Source: Chryseobacterium aquaeductus
GTDB lineage: Bacteria; Bacteroidota; Bacteroidia; Flavobacteriales; Weeksellaceae
DNA length: 64,000 bases
NCBI RefSeq assembly: GCF_905175375.1
Contig: NZ_CAJIMS010000001.1
Span: 1,860,001-1,924,000 of the forward strand
Direction: 5' to 3'
The notes under the pieces are model-generated. The model saw only the letters and a list, made by a program, of their open reading frames with translations. It did not search any database and was not told where the DNA came from. The first letter of the stretch is position 1. Every line of letters starts with the position of its first letter. Positions 19,701 through 27,849 of this stretch are shown here, in pieces. The translations under genes were made by a program, and so were the position numbers.

Positions 19701-20411
19701 GTTGCTTTTTATTTCATTGAGTTGATTGACGAAATTTTCATTGTTTTTGGTGTCGTTGCTTTTGTTTTTTGGCTCTATAAAAAGCAGAAGATTTTTTCCG
19801 TCTTTTGTAACAATGTAATTGTCTTCGAGTTTAAAATCTTTGCTTATGTTTAAAGCATTCAGCTTTTTGATTCCTAAAAAAGTAATTCCGAGGGGATCTT
19901 TTTTGATGAATTCCTTTGTCACTAAACTTGTTGGCGAAACCAAAGAAATATAATTGTTCTCAACCTGCTTTGCAATGCTGTCTTTGCTGAGTTTTCTTTC
20001 AATTTCAAGGTAATCATTTTCGTCTAAAAATAAAGGCAGATTCTGATTCACGAAATCGAATGTTTCGGAAATTTCATTATCATTTACTTTTCCCTGAATC
20101 GAAACGATGTATTTTTGAAGTGGTTTTGTTTTTTCTAAAAAATGGTCAGCAGTTTCTGATAACTGAAAATTGTCGTCATTTGATTTTTTTTCGATGATAA
20201 CGATGATTTTATCTGAAAAGTTGAGCTGCTTCAAAACTTTTGCGGTGAGATCAGACTTTTCGCTTTTCGGAATAATCTGATTGATGTCTTCTTCAAAATT
20301 GATTTTAGATGCAAAAAACAAACACAGAAAAGCAATTCCCAAAGCAGTTGCTACGGAAAGAATTCTGTTTTTGGCGATCAGATAATATAAAAAAATGAAA
20401 AAGCGATGCAT
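16755..20411 (-). CDS. MMPL/RND-family exporter fused to PlsC-type acyltransferase
   Basis: 1218 residues. The first 820 form an RND/MMPL lipid exporter: one N-terminal helix, a periplasmic domain, five to six helices, then the pattern repeated. From about residue 890 there is a glycerolipid acyltransferase (PlsC) domain with NHTSFLD (the HX4D box, His near 895) and FPEAERS (near 960). About 150 further residues have a Rossmann-like strand pattern (VLHIADDFGQKDIL). The fusion could acylate a lipid-like pigment precursor and export it. It is the first gene of the right flexirubin block. Confidence 0.9.
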   Translation of the reverse strand: MHRFFIFLYYLIAKNRILSVATALGIAFLCLFFASKINFEEDINQIIPKSEKSDLTAKVLKQLNFSDKIIVIIEKKSNDDNFQLSETADHFLEKTKPLQKYIVSIQGKVNDNEISETFDFVNQNLPLFLDENDYLEIERKLSKDSIAKQVENNYISLVSPTSLVTKEFIKKDPLGITFLGIKKLNALNISKDFKLEDNYIVTKDGKNLLLFIEPKNKSNDTKNNENFVNQLNEIKSNLNKHFKGKTELSYFGSPVIAVANAQQIKKDIQNTVIISMTVLMSLLIYYFRSFFTPIIIFLPTLFSVLLALLVLYFIKDKISAISLSVGAILIGITIDYALHILTHYKHNNNIEELYKEITQPIILSSVTTAVSFLCLVFVRSEALKDLGLFASITVLFSSVLALIIVPQLYHPKEKSGKVNTNFIDKIGHYPYEKNKPLIIGCSLVIIACLFGFRHVGFNNDIGDLNYIPKDLKISEAKLEKLSDITSKSIYTISYGNSEEEALARNSDLSQFLEKEKKEGKILSYNSVGNVVLSEKDQQKKVEIWRKFWDENKKNQTISELVNNGNKFGFNSTAFNQFNENLNKEYSTLSIKDYSAIKALQISEFLSEENGFYTVSNVVKVNEKKRDAFIKDVEKKHDAIAIDRQQMNENFLGLLKRDFNTLINYSLLAILFTIIIFFRNFELTLLTMFPIVLTGVVTAGLLYFLGLELNIFSTVVCTLVFGVGDDFSIFLTKAMQKEHTTGKNELPTYRISIILAVFTTILSIGSLIFAKHPALHSLALVALIGMLSVIIITSTLYPFWFKFLIINRTKKGLSPITFKLFLHSVILFIYYGLGGLIFSVIGSVFVKNSKGKTLDLIKLILAKFLSSVLHGNPFVKKKVITNPHEDFSRPAIIIANHTSFLDTLAIAMATHKIVYLVNDWVYDSPVFGKLVKALGFYPVSQGIENGKEKLKEKIDQGYSLVVFPEAERSYNNDVKRFHKGAFYLAEQFGLDILPLYINGNSEVLPKGDFIIYDGNIIVKVGERISKEDLSFGTTYKERAKNINAYFRNEFSKLRNQIEDENYFKKKLFLSFLYKETDVVKEVKQDFKENRSVYFELNKHIAKDANVLHIADDFGQKDILLTLQQAGRRVFSLIQNEEKRQIAANNYIVKTRKLNYIKNISEVTKDIDVLVISDSNFNLNEITNLPKTIIFVNTKNTVFDDPSFNLVLTSESIKVFGSEK

Positions 20412-20600
20412 GAGATTTTCAAATCAAGTTTGCAAATTTAATTTTTTATAAAGTAGTTTAAAACATTTGTGAGAGAAGTTTTCGCTGAAAATCAATAAAA
20501 TATTCCATTTAAAATGAAAAAATCTTTTACTTTTGCAGAAGTTCCCTTTTTTGCAACTTTATAAAAACACGAAATTATTCTAAATTGAGGAACTCATTGT

Positions 20601-21602
20601 ATGTTAAGAATTTTTGATGAAAAATTAAACGGATTCCTGTTTGTAGTAATTTTCCCATTTCTGCTGTTTTTCATGTCTTATTATGGCTTCGAATCTTCCT
20701 ATGTGAAACTAAAATCTATGGAGAAAGCTCCGAATTTTATGTTTTCTTCTGTATATGCATACCGTGTGATTCCTAATTTTTTGATGGTGCACGTAACAGA
20801 TATGCTAGATTTTGTAGTGAATAATTACTTGCATTCTTTAAAAAGTTTTCTGCTAAAAAACGGAACGATATTCTATCACAGTATCTTTTTGATCAATAGT
20901 TTCTTTTTTGTCCTGGCGTCGATTATTTTAAATTTAATTCTAAAACTGAAACCGACCGAAATTTTACTGAATGCAAAAATCAGAAGTATGGTACACCTTT
21001 TGGCAGTTTTTTTTATGATAATTGTGCAGTATGTACCTACAAATTGCGACTCTATTGCAGTTTTCTTTTATGTGCTCGGCATCTTGTTTACTTTAAAATA
21101 TTATGATCAAAGAAGAACCGCAGATTTTATCTTTCTCTGCATCACCATTTTTATTTCAACTTTTGTAAGAGAAACAGCATGTCTGAATATTTCTTTTTTT
21201 GCTGCGATTTTTATAAATTTTAAAAGAATTAAAACCGGAAATTTTAAATATTTAAAAGAAATTACCTTTTTAGTTTTGTCTTTTGTATTACCATACATAG
21301 GTCTTAAGCTAATGATTACGCAAGATACATCGTTCTTTGAAGGCATTTATATTAAGAAAAACTTTACAAGTCCGTTTAATCTGGCAGGTCTGTTTTTTGG
21401 TTTTCTGGGTTTATATTTTACTTTCAGGCTTTGTGATGATGACGGGAAATCTATTCTGAAAAAATATTTATTTTTCTCATTACCTTATTTGGGAATGATT
21501 ACTTTAGTTGGTCTTTTTTGGGAAGCCAGACTTTTTCTACCGCTGATTCTTTCTGGGGTGATTGTGGCTTTCCATCAATTTAAAAACATGTATACCGTTT
21601 AA
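20601..21602 (+). CDS. Polytopic membrane protein, probably surface-glycan related
   Basis: 333 residues with about eight to nine hydrophobic helices spread along the chain and short loops. There is no recognisable catalytic motif. It is followed after 2 bp by an EpsG-like gene, so the two form an operon. The layout resembles small membrane proteins of exopolysaccharide loci, such as polymerases, flippases or lipid-linked sugar transferases. I cannot name the family. A TACTTTTG promoter-like -7 element lies at 20528-20535. Confidence 0.7.
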   Translation: MLRIFDEKLNGFLFVVIFPFLLFFMSYYGFESSYVKLKSMEKAPNFMFSSVYAYRVIPNFLMVHVTDMLDFVVNNYLHSLKSFLLKNGTIFYHSIFLINSFFFVLASIILNLILKLKPTEILLNAKIRSMVHLLAVFFMIIVQYVPTNCDSIAVFFYVLGILFTLKYYDQRRTADFIFLCITIFISTFVRETACLNISFFAAIFINFKRIKTGNFKYLKEITFLVLSFVLPYIGLKLMITQDTSFFEGIYIKKNFTSPFNLAGLFFGFLGLYFTFRLCDDDGKSILKKYLFFSLPYLGMITLVGLFWEARLFLPLILSGVIVAFHQFKNMYTV

Positions 21603-21604
21603 AA

Positions 21605-22744
21605 ATGAGTTTATTACATCCATATTATATTATTGCCCTTATTTTTATTGTCATTTTCAGTTTTCAGGAAGTGTACGGTAGGAAAATAGAGAAGAAATGG
21701 CTTTGGTTTTTGGGTGGTTATCTTATTGTTTTGGCGGGACTTCGTAATCAGGTAGGTCCGGATTATGGGAGTTATATCGGCATTTACAATTATTCTGATA
21801 CTAAAGATTATATAAGCATTATTTTAAAGGCATTTTATCTCGATGGTCTGCAACCTGTAGAGCTCGAGTGGTTGTTTGTCTTGATCAACAAGCTATTACT
21901 CAATATTTTTAATGCGCCTTTTTACATGCTTACTTTGGTGATTGCCACAATTACCATCATTCTAAAAATAGAGTATATCGATGACAATACGTTTTACCCT
22001 TTTACTTTCATTCTTTTTATGTTTATTCCCGGTTTTTTTATCGGCGAAAGCGGGCAAATACGACAATGTTTAGGATCTTTTATTGTGTATTACGGAATTA
22101 GATATATCAAAGAGGATAATTTGCTGATGTATCTGCTGTGTATTTATTTAGGTGCGGGAATTCACAATGTATGTTATGTGTTTTTACCAATGTATTGGGT
22201 AGTGCGTATTCCATTGAATAAAGCCTGGATGCTTATTGCAATCATAGCATCAGTTTTTGCGTCACCTTTTGAAGTGTATAGGGTTTTTGGGGACTTTATC
22301 AGCGGGATTGCCAGCGATAATATGCTCGTGGAAGGATTTAACGGATATATTGATGAGACGGCAGAACGTTTGAATGGTGGGATAGGTATTCCCGAAGTGA
22401 TGATGGCAATTCTTACGTTTTTCCTGTTCTTTTTTGATACTCAGATGAAAGAAAAATATCCTTATTATGAATACCACCGAAATTATGCCGTTTTAGGAAT
22501 CTGTTTTTATTTTATTTTCAGAAATAATCCTGTTTTCTCTTCAAGATTGGCAGGTGCTTTCATCGGTTTTTCCTACATCATTATTCCAAATGCAATGTAT
22601 GTGGTTTCGCTTGGTACAAAAAAACTTATACATACCTTCATTATAGCACTTTTTGTCTTCAATTTCATTGTTTTTGCAAGCTTTAGAAATATTGTAAATG
22701 GTAATTTTACAATAGATAGTTATCATAATTACTTGCTACCATAA
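21605..22744 (+). CDS. EpsG family membrane protein
   Basis: 379 residues with ten or more predicted helices. The N-terminal stretch GLRNQVGPDYGSYIGIY matches the LR-x-VG-x-D-Y-x-x-Y motif of EpsG/Wzy-like proteins, which polymerise or translocate polysaccharide repeat units. A second conserved area is GESGQIRQCLGSFIVYYGIRY. It is coupled to the preceding membrane protein. A role in surface polysaccharide assembly is likely. No glycosyltransferases adjoin it, so the glycan is unknown. Confidence 0.83.
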   Translation: MSLLHPYYIIALIFIVIFSFQEVYGRKIEKKWLWFLGGYLIVLAGLRNQVGPDYGSYIGIYNYSDTKDYISIILKAFYLDGLQPVELEWLFVLINKLLLNIFNAPFYMLTLVIATITIILKIEYIDDNTFYPFTFILFMFIPGFFIGESGQIRQCLGSFIVYYGIRYIKEDNLLMYLLCIYLGAGIHNVCYVFLPMYWVVRIPLNKAWMLIAIIASVFASPFEVYRVFGDFISGIASDNMLVEGFNGYIDETAERLNGGIGIPEVMMAILTFFLFFFDTQMKEKYPYYEYHRNYAVLGICFYFIFRNNPVFSSRLAGAFIGFSYIIIPNAMYVVSLGTKKLIHTFIIALFVFNFIVFASFRNIVNGNFTIDSYHNYLLP

Positions 22745-23019
22745 CTTACATTTGACGCTTTCTACCGTTACTTTCGTGTGGTATCTCAATTTTTTTTAAC
22801 ATTAATAAAAATTGTTATCTGTTCTATCTTAATTATTCATAGAATTTTGTAATTTTGTCTTCAAGTCACAAAAACGATATTACTGTTAAATTTTCAAATT
22901 TTATATAATTTTTGATAGTTTAATTATTTATTATTTACAATTAATGTAGATAAATCAACTTTATTTTGTTTTGTGATCAAGCCAAGTTATTTAATTTTTC
23001 ACCAAACATCAATATTAAT

Positions 23020-26000
23020 ATGAACAGTAAAATAGGAAAGAATCTAATAGCTATATTTTGCTTAGTTTCTTTGAACGTGTATTCTAAAACAGATTTAGAA
23101 AAAGTAAAAGTTTTTGTCAAAACAAGCCAACAAAAAGAGAGCATAAAGGTAGAAGATACTTTAGCTAAGCTTTCTTCACCAACTGCTGAAATTATTGGCA
23201 AAGATTCTCGAGCAGCACTTCCTCCAGACTGGAAGAAAGCCCCCAACAGTTACATCTTTGATCCTGCACAACATGGTGAGGGTTTATTTATTCCCGTAAA
23301 AAAAGCTTACGAAATGTGGCGTGGGTACAAATACTTGTCAAGTGCCGGACCAATTAAAGGAACAGTAAGTGCAGATGTACTTTGGGAAGATGTGCATGGT
23401 CTTATAAAAACAGGTCCTAATTATAGCTTGGAAATTTCAGATTCCGGCGAAACTGCAAAAATAAAAGTATTGATAAACAAAGCCAAAAAAGGAAATGCCG
23501 TAGTCGCTTTCAGACTAAATGGCGAAATTTTCTGGTCGTGGCATATCTGGGTAACCGACGATCCTACCAATGGCTCTTCGTACAAAAGTTTTACCGGTAT
23601 TAAAAGAGAATTAAAAGACCGTACAACAGAAAATATTCCAGATACCGATTGGAAGTGGATGGACAGAAATCTGGGAGCCATCTCCAGCAGCAATACTGGT
23701 GAAGAATGGAACAGAAGTGGAGGTTTGCTTTATCAATGGGGTAGAAAAGATCCTATTCCGCCATTGGTGTTGAAGGGTAACGACTTTTATGAAGTTTCCG
23801 GCTCCATAGGAAGAGTAAGACACAGAGGAGCAAAGAATTTCAATAATGCTGTGAATTTTGATGTGCTTAGAAAGTTTGTTCTCTTTTCAAATGCTACTTT
23901 AGACTATAATATCCAGTTTTCTGTGAAAAATCCTTTGAGCTTAATTTATGTAAATAAAGACGATAACACGGGACCTGCTTATTACAATAATAATACAAAT
24001 TTAATGGTCAATTGGTTCGGTAGATCATCCGCTTATCAAGACCATAAACTGACGGAGCTCAATTTATGGTCTGATAATTCAAAAGGAATTTTGTCGACAG
24101 ATTACAATAATGACAATAGTGCGGCACCTTACCGAGACAAATCTCCCTTCGATCCTTGCCCGAACGGCTGGAGAATACCATCTATGTTGGTGGCAAATCA
24201 GGCATCTGGTACTTATGTAGATGATGTAAGAATAGATTATTCGCCTTTTGGGGTTAGAACCAATTTAGGGAAAAATACTTTTGAAGCCAATGGCTACCAT
24301 ATCATAAAACCTAATGATGCAAACGTTCCTGTGTTTATGACTGGTTTCAAAGTGTATCCGAATATTGGCTTTGATTTATCAAATGCAGGCGGAAATAATA
24401 TGGGTATTTTCCCTGGTACAGGACAGTTGGCAATCAATTCTCAGGCCGGGCAATACACCGATCAGCACCACACCGGGCTTTGGACGGCAACAATGACTAG
24501 ATTTTTTGACACCACTCCTGCAGTGGTTGCCAGAGCTTTGTTTATGGTTCCGGACAAATATCAGACAGACACTCCGGATCCTTCAAATCCCACTGTGAAA
24601 GGCAGATATTGGTATATGCCGACTTCAAGTGCTAAAACATCAGATGCAAACGCATGCAGATGTGTGAAAGATCCTTTGTATCAAGTGAATGGATATGATT
24701 TTGCAACACAATATTTTAATATTAATGCCGAATATACCGAAGGTTTAAACAATCCAAATACTTATCAGGTTGTAAAAAGTGCAACATTGTCAACGGTAGA
24801 AATTCCGGTTTCGAAAGCATTTTCTGTGCAAAGTCAACTATTGAATAATCCTTCAATTTTAAATCCTTCAAGTTTTAATAATCTAAAAGCCAATGTTTTA
24901 TGGACGACCAATACAGGTTTAATTAATACGGTTACCGTCTCAAATCCTTCTCCGGGTTCTGTGTCTGGTCTTCTCAATTCTAAGATTATCGTCAGTCTAA
25001 ATCCCAATCAAAGTGGAAATGCTGTTGTAACTCTGCACAACGGAAGTATTACCAATCCTGTGTATTGGTCATGGCACATTTGGGTGACGGATACGGCGAT
25101 CGGTTCTTACCATTACACAACCGAGACACCCAATGCGTCAGCAACCAATTATGTAAATTATGTTCCAAAAGGTGACGTGTTAAAAACAGAATTTATGGAT
25201 CGAAATCTTGGTGCTACCGATGCTTTCCCGATTGTCGCCAATCCGTTAACGCCTACTGCGGCTGAATATGCAAAAATAAGAGCATCTACAGGTTTGCAAT
25301 ATCAATGGGGAAGAAAAGATCCGATTCCTTCATTTCAACATGCAGATACAAGAGCTTCTTACAATATATTTTTAGGAAACGTAAATGCAAATGGCGGTGT
25401 TGCTTACACTACACTTACTTTGGGTGCTTACAACAGCCTGCCGGGAAATTACATTATTCCATATGACACGTATACGAATGGATCTAATGCCAATGTTTTA
25501 GCAACTGATAAAATATCAGATAAAATAGCAAAAGTGCTGTCTTATTCAGTTAAAAATCCTTTGGTGTACATGATTCCAAGTGCTTTTGCTCCATACAACA
25601 GTGCAGTTCCCAATTATACAAACGGAACCGACTGGCTTTTAAATGAACCCAACGTTGCCGCTGACAGATGGGGAAGAGGTGGCGGAAAATCACCATTCGA
25701 TCCTTGCCCGGAAGGGTGGAGAATTCCGGATCTTACGGGGGTGGCAATCATCAGCAATCGTGATTTTGGAATTTCACCTTGGTATAAAAAAGATAAAAAA
25801 GTAGCAACCGCATATAGTGTAATTAATGATTATGCCGGAGTTAGGGTAAGAAATACCACTACAACCACTATTGGTTATATGTTTAATGATGTAAGCTACT
25901 CTGTGGGCAATTATCCTAATTCAGGATCGCGAGGTTTCAGAAGTGTGACGGGCAATCAGACAGCAACAGGAACTTTTACGGTTAATAATTTTCAATATCC

Positions 26001-26487
26001 CGGAGTTTGGACGGCAGCTTTGAATTCAAACTATATCGGCAGACCCATCAATATTCTCTTTGATGCTGCTTCGAGCGCAAACCGTTTGATTGCTTTTCAT
26101 GATAATAATGATCCTTACTTCGGAATGAATTGCCGTTGTGTAAAAGTTAAGTATGATCAAAACGGAAACGAGCAAGGTCCTATTCCTGCAATTCCAGTTA
26201 CTGCAGGAGCTTCGGTAAAAGCATCTAATATTTTCAGTAAAAATGAAATTGCCGAAATTACCAAAGAAAATAAGATCACATTATTCCCAAATCCTGTGAA
26301 AGATGTTTTGTACATTAAAGCAACAGACAGCAAAGATTATCATTATCAAATCTACAATGCTTCAGGTCAGATGGTAAAATCAGGTAAGTTTGAAAATACA
26401 CAGACTGATGTTTCTTCGCTCGTGCAGGGAGTTTATCTGGTGAGAATCAATAATTCTGAGACAATAGTAAAGATTATGAAAAAGTAA
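23020..26487 (+). CDS. Large T9SS-secreted protein with two Fib_succ_major-like modules
   Basis: About 1155 residues from ATG 23020, where a signal peptide begins (MNSKIGKNLIAIFCLVSLNV); a longer frame from 22966 lacks one. Two homologous modules repeat the same ordered motifs: WSWHIWVTD, MDRNLGA, LxYQWGRKDPIP and FDPCPxGWRIP. A C-terminal type A T9SS sorting domain (LFPNPVKDVLYIKA, then VYLVRINN) closes the protein. It is therefore expected on the cell surface or outside. The paired Cys residues in the FDPCP and CRC segments suggest disulfides. The function is probably binding or structural; no catalytic motif is seen. Confidence 0.87.
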   Translation: MNSKIGKNLIAIFCLVSLNVYSKTDLEKVKVFVKTSQQKESIKVEDTLAKLSSPTAEIIGKDSRAALPPDWKKAPNSYIFDPAQHGEGLFIPVKKAYEMWRGYKYLSSAGPIKGTVSADVLWEDVHGLIKTGPNYSLEISDSGETAKIKVLINKAKKGNAVVAFRLNGEIFWSWHIWVTDDPTNGSSYKSFTGIKRELKDRTTENIPDTDWKWMDRNLGAISSSNTGEEWNRSGGLLYQWGRKDPIPPLVLKGNDFYEVSGSIGRVRHRGAKNFNNAVNFDVLRKFVLFSNATLDYNIQFSVKNPLSLIYVNKDDNTGPAYYNNNTNLMVNWFGRSSAYQDHKLTELNLWSDNSKGILSTDYNNDNSAAPYRDKSPFDPCPNGWRIPSMLVANQASGTYVDDVRIDYSPFGVRTNLGKNTFEANGYHIIKPNDANVPVFMTGFKVYPNIGFDLSNAGGNNMGIFPGTGQLAINSQAGQYTDQHHTGLWTATMTRFFDTTPAVVARALFMVPDKYQTDTPDPSNPTVKGRYWYMPTSSAKTSDANACRCVKDPLYQVNGYDFATQYFNINAEYTEGLNNPNTYQVVKSATLSTVEIPVSKAFSVQSQLLNNPSILNPSSFNNLKANVLWTTNTGLINTVTVSNPSPGSVSGLLNSKIIVSLNPNQSGNAVVTLHNGSITNPVYWSWHIWVTDTAIGSYHYTTETPNASATNYVNYVPKGDVLKTEFMDRNLGATDAFPIVANPLTPTAAEYAKIRASTGLQYQWGRKDPIPSFQHADTRASYNIFLGNVNANGGVAYTTLTLGAYNSLPGNYIIPYDTYTNGSNANVLATDKISDKIAKVLSYSVKNPLVYMIPSAFAPYNSAVPNYTNGTDWLLNEPNVAADRWGRGGGKSPFDPCPEGWRIPDLTGVAIISNRDFGISPWYKKDKKVATAYSVINDYAGVRVRNTTTTTIGYMFNDVSYSVGNYPNSGSRGFRSVTGNQTATGTFTVNNFQYPGVWTAALNSNYIGRPINILFDAASSANRLIAFHDNNDPYFGMNCRCVKVKYDQNGNEQGPIPAIPVTAGASVKASNIFSKNEIAEITKENKITLFPNPVKDVLYIKATDSKDYHYQIYNASGQMVKSGKFENTQTDVSSLVQGVYLVRINNSETIVKIMKK

Positions 26488-26517
26488 GAAAGAAAAAAAT
26501 CTGCAATTCTTATATTA

Positions 26518-26624
26518 AAAAGAAACAAAATAGTGCTTAGCTATTCGTAAATTCCTATTTTTGATTTTACAAAATCAACGGATTTACAGAATATTTTAAG
26601 AGCTGTTTTGTTTCTCTTTTTTTA
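26518..26624 (+). terminator. Long quasi-palindrome with T-tract after the T9SS cargo gene
   Basis: Outer arms (26521-26533 and 26603-26615) pair over 13 bp with one G-U. Middle arms (ATTCGTAAATTC with GATTTACAGAAT) pair imperfectly, and an inner TTGATTTT/AAAATCAA stem is perfect. Seven T residues follow at 26617-26623. It is far longer than a usual terminator. Confidence 0.65.
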
Positions 26625-26645
26625 TTTGTGTACATCTGAAAACTT

Positions 26646-27800
26646 ATGATGAACCGCAACAAAATTTTATCTTTTTTAAATATTAAGGTCTTTATTTATG
26701 TTCTGATTGTCGCAACAGCCTTGTTTGCGCTTACTTTTACGTATCTGCACAATGCAAAATCAGACGGATATATTTTAGGAGATTGGTTGATCAATTATCA
26801 GGATGGCGGCTTCAAAAGAAGAGGTCTTTCCGGAAGTTTCTTTTTTCTTTTGCAGGATCTTACAGGAATTAAGCTCAATTTATTAGTCTACTTTTTTCAA
26901 GTAATGATTATTGCAGGCTTTTTTTATTTTTATTTTAAATTGATTCAATACAAAAAAACTACCTTTCTTTATCTCTCACTTTTACTTTCATCCATAGGCT
27001 TTATAGGGCTTTTCAACTGTGTAGATTATGTGGGAAAAAAAGAATTTATCGTCTTTTTTTTGTTTGCGTATTTTGTTTATTATTTAAATAAAAATTCGCT
27101 TTCAAAATCAAAAGAATATTGGGTTTGTCTTGGACTTTTCGTTGCGATGTTTTTTCATGAAATTACCTTGTTTTTCATTCCGTATTTTCTGATCGCATTG
27201 TATTTGAAGACTGGAAAATTTGAGTTTAAAAGATATTTTAAATACCTCATAGCGGTTTTTATTCCTACAGTTTTCATGGCTCTTTTAGGCAAAGAAATAA
27301 ATGAAGGACAATCTTTACAAATCCTTCAGGATCGCGGAGTAATTTTAACGAAAGGTATTTTCTTTTGGAATATTGATGAAAGGCAATACATTAAAGATCA
27401 CATACAGGAATATAGATTGTACCTAGTAAGTTTCTTGATCTCACTTTTTCATTTGGGATTCTATTTAAAGTATCAAACAGATAAAAAGATGACATCTATT
27501 TTATTGCTGGGTGCATTTCTTTTCTCGTTACCATTATTTTACTTAGCAATTGATTGGGGAAGATGGATGTATATTCACATGATCTTCATGATTGTACTTT
27601 TTGCCATGCAGTTGAAGGACAGTAGAGATACCACAATATTGGAAGTTTTAAAATTTGAAAAAAAATTTTACATCACATTATTCATTATTATTCTGTCCTT
27701 ACTATATCGTGTAGAAATGTCAGGAAGAGGCTTTACTTTTGAAGGTTTTTTCTACAGAATCTTTATTGCACCGTTAGAATTATTGAATAAAATGGTGTGA
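26646..27800 (+). CDS. Polytopic membrane protein of surface-glycan type
   Basis: 384 residues with about ten predicted helices; a second ATG follows at 26649. The loop after helix 1 contains GDWLINYQDGGFKRRGLSGS. A W-x-x-NY-x-GG-x-x-RRGL pattern of this kind recurs in membrane proteins of Bacteroidota polysaccharide loci. No enzymatic motif is evident. The neighbours suggest a relation to the EpsG-like pair upstream, but a large secreted protein gene intervenes. Function unknown. Confidence 0.7.
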   Translation: MMNRNKILSFLNIKVFIYVLIVATALFALTFTYLHNAKSDGYILGDWLINYQDGGFKRRGLSGSFFFLLQDLTGIKLNLLVYFFQVMIIAGFFYFYFKLIQYKKTTFLYLSLLLSSIGFIGLFNCVDYVGKKEFIVFFLFAYFVYYLNKNSLSKSKEYWVCLGLFVAMFFHEITLFFIPYFLIALYLKTGKFEFKRYFKYLIAVFIPTVFMALLGKEINEGQSLQILQDRGVILTKGIFFWNIDERQYIKDHIQEYRLYLVSFLISLFHLGFYLKYQTDKKMTSILLLGAFLFSLPLFYLAIDWGRWMYIHMIFMIVLFAMQLKDSRDTTILEVLKFEKKFYITLFIIILSLLYRVEMSGRGFTFEGFFYRIFIAPLELLNKMV

Positions 27801-27826
27801 GTAAAAATTCATCTAATAAAAAAGCT

Positions 27827-27834
27827 TTACTTTT
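27827..27834 (+). promoter_or_regulatory. Bacteroidota-type -7 element for topA
   Basis: TACTTTTG matches TAnnTTTG exactly and lies 16 bp before the topA ATG, implying a leader of about 10 nt. No good -33 TTTG is seen. Confidence 0.55.
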
Positions 27835-27849
27835 GCAAAAATTTAGAGG

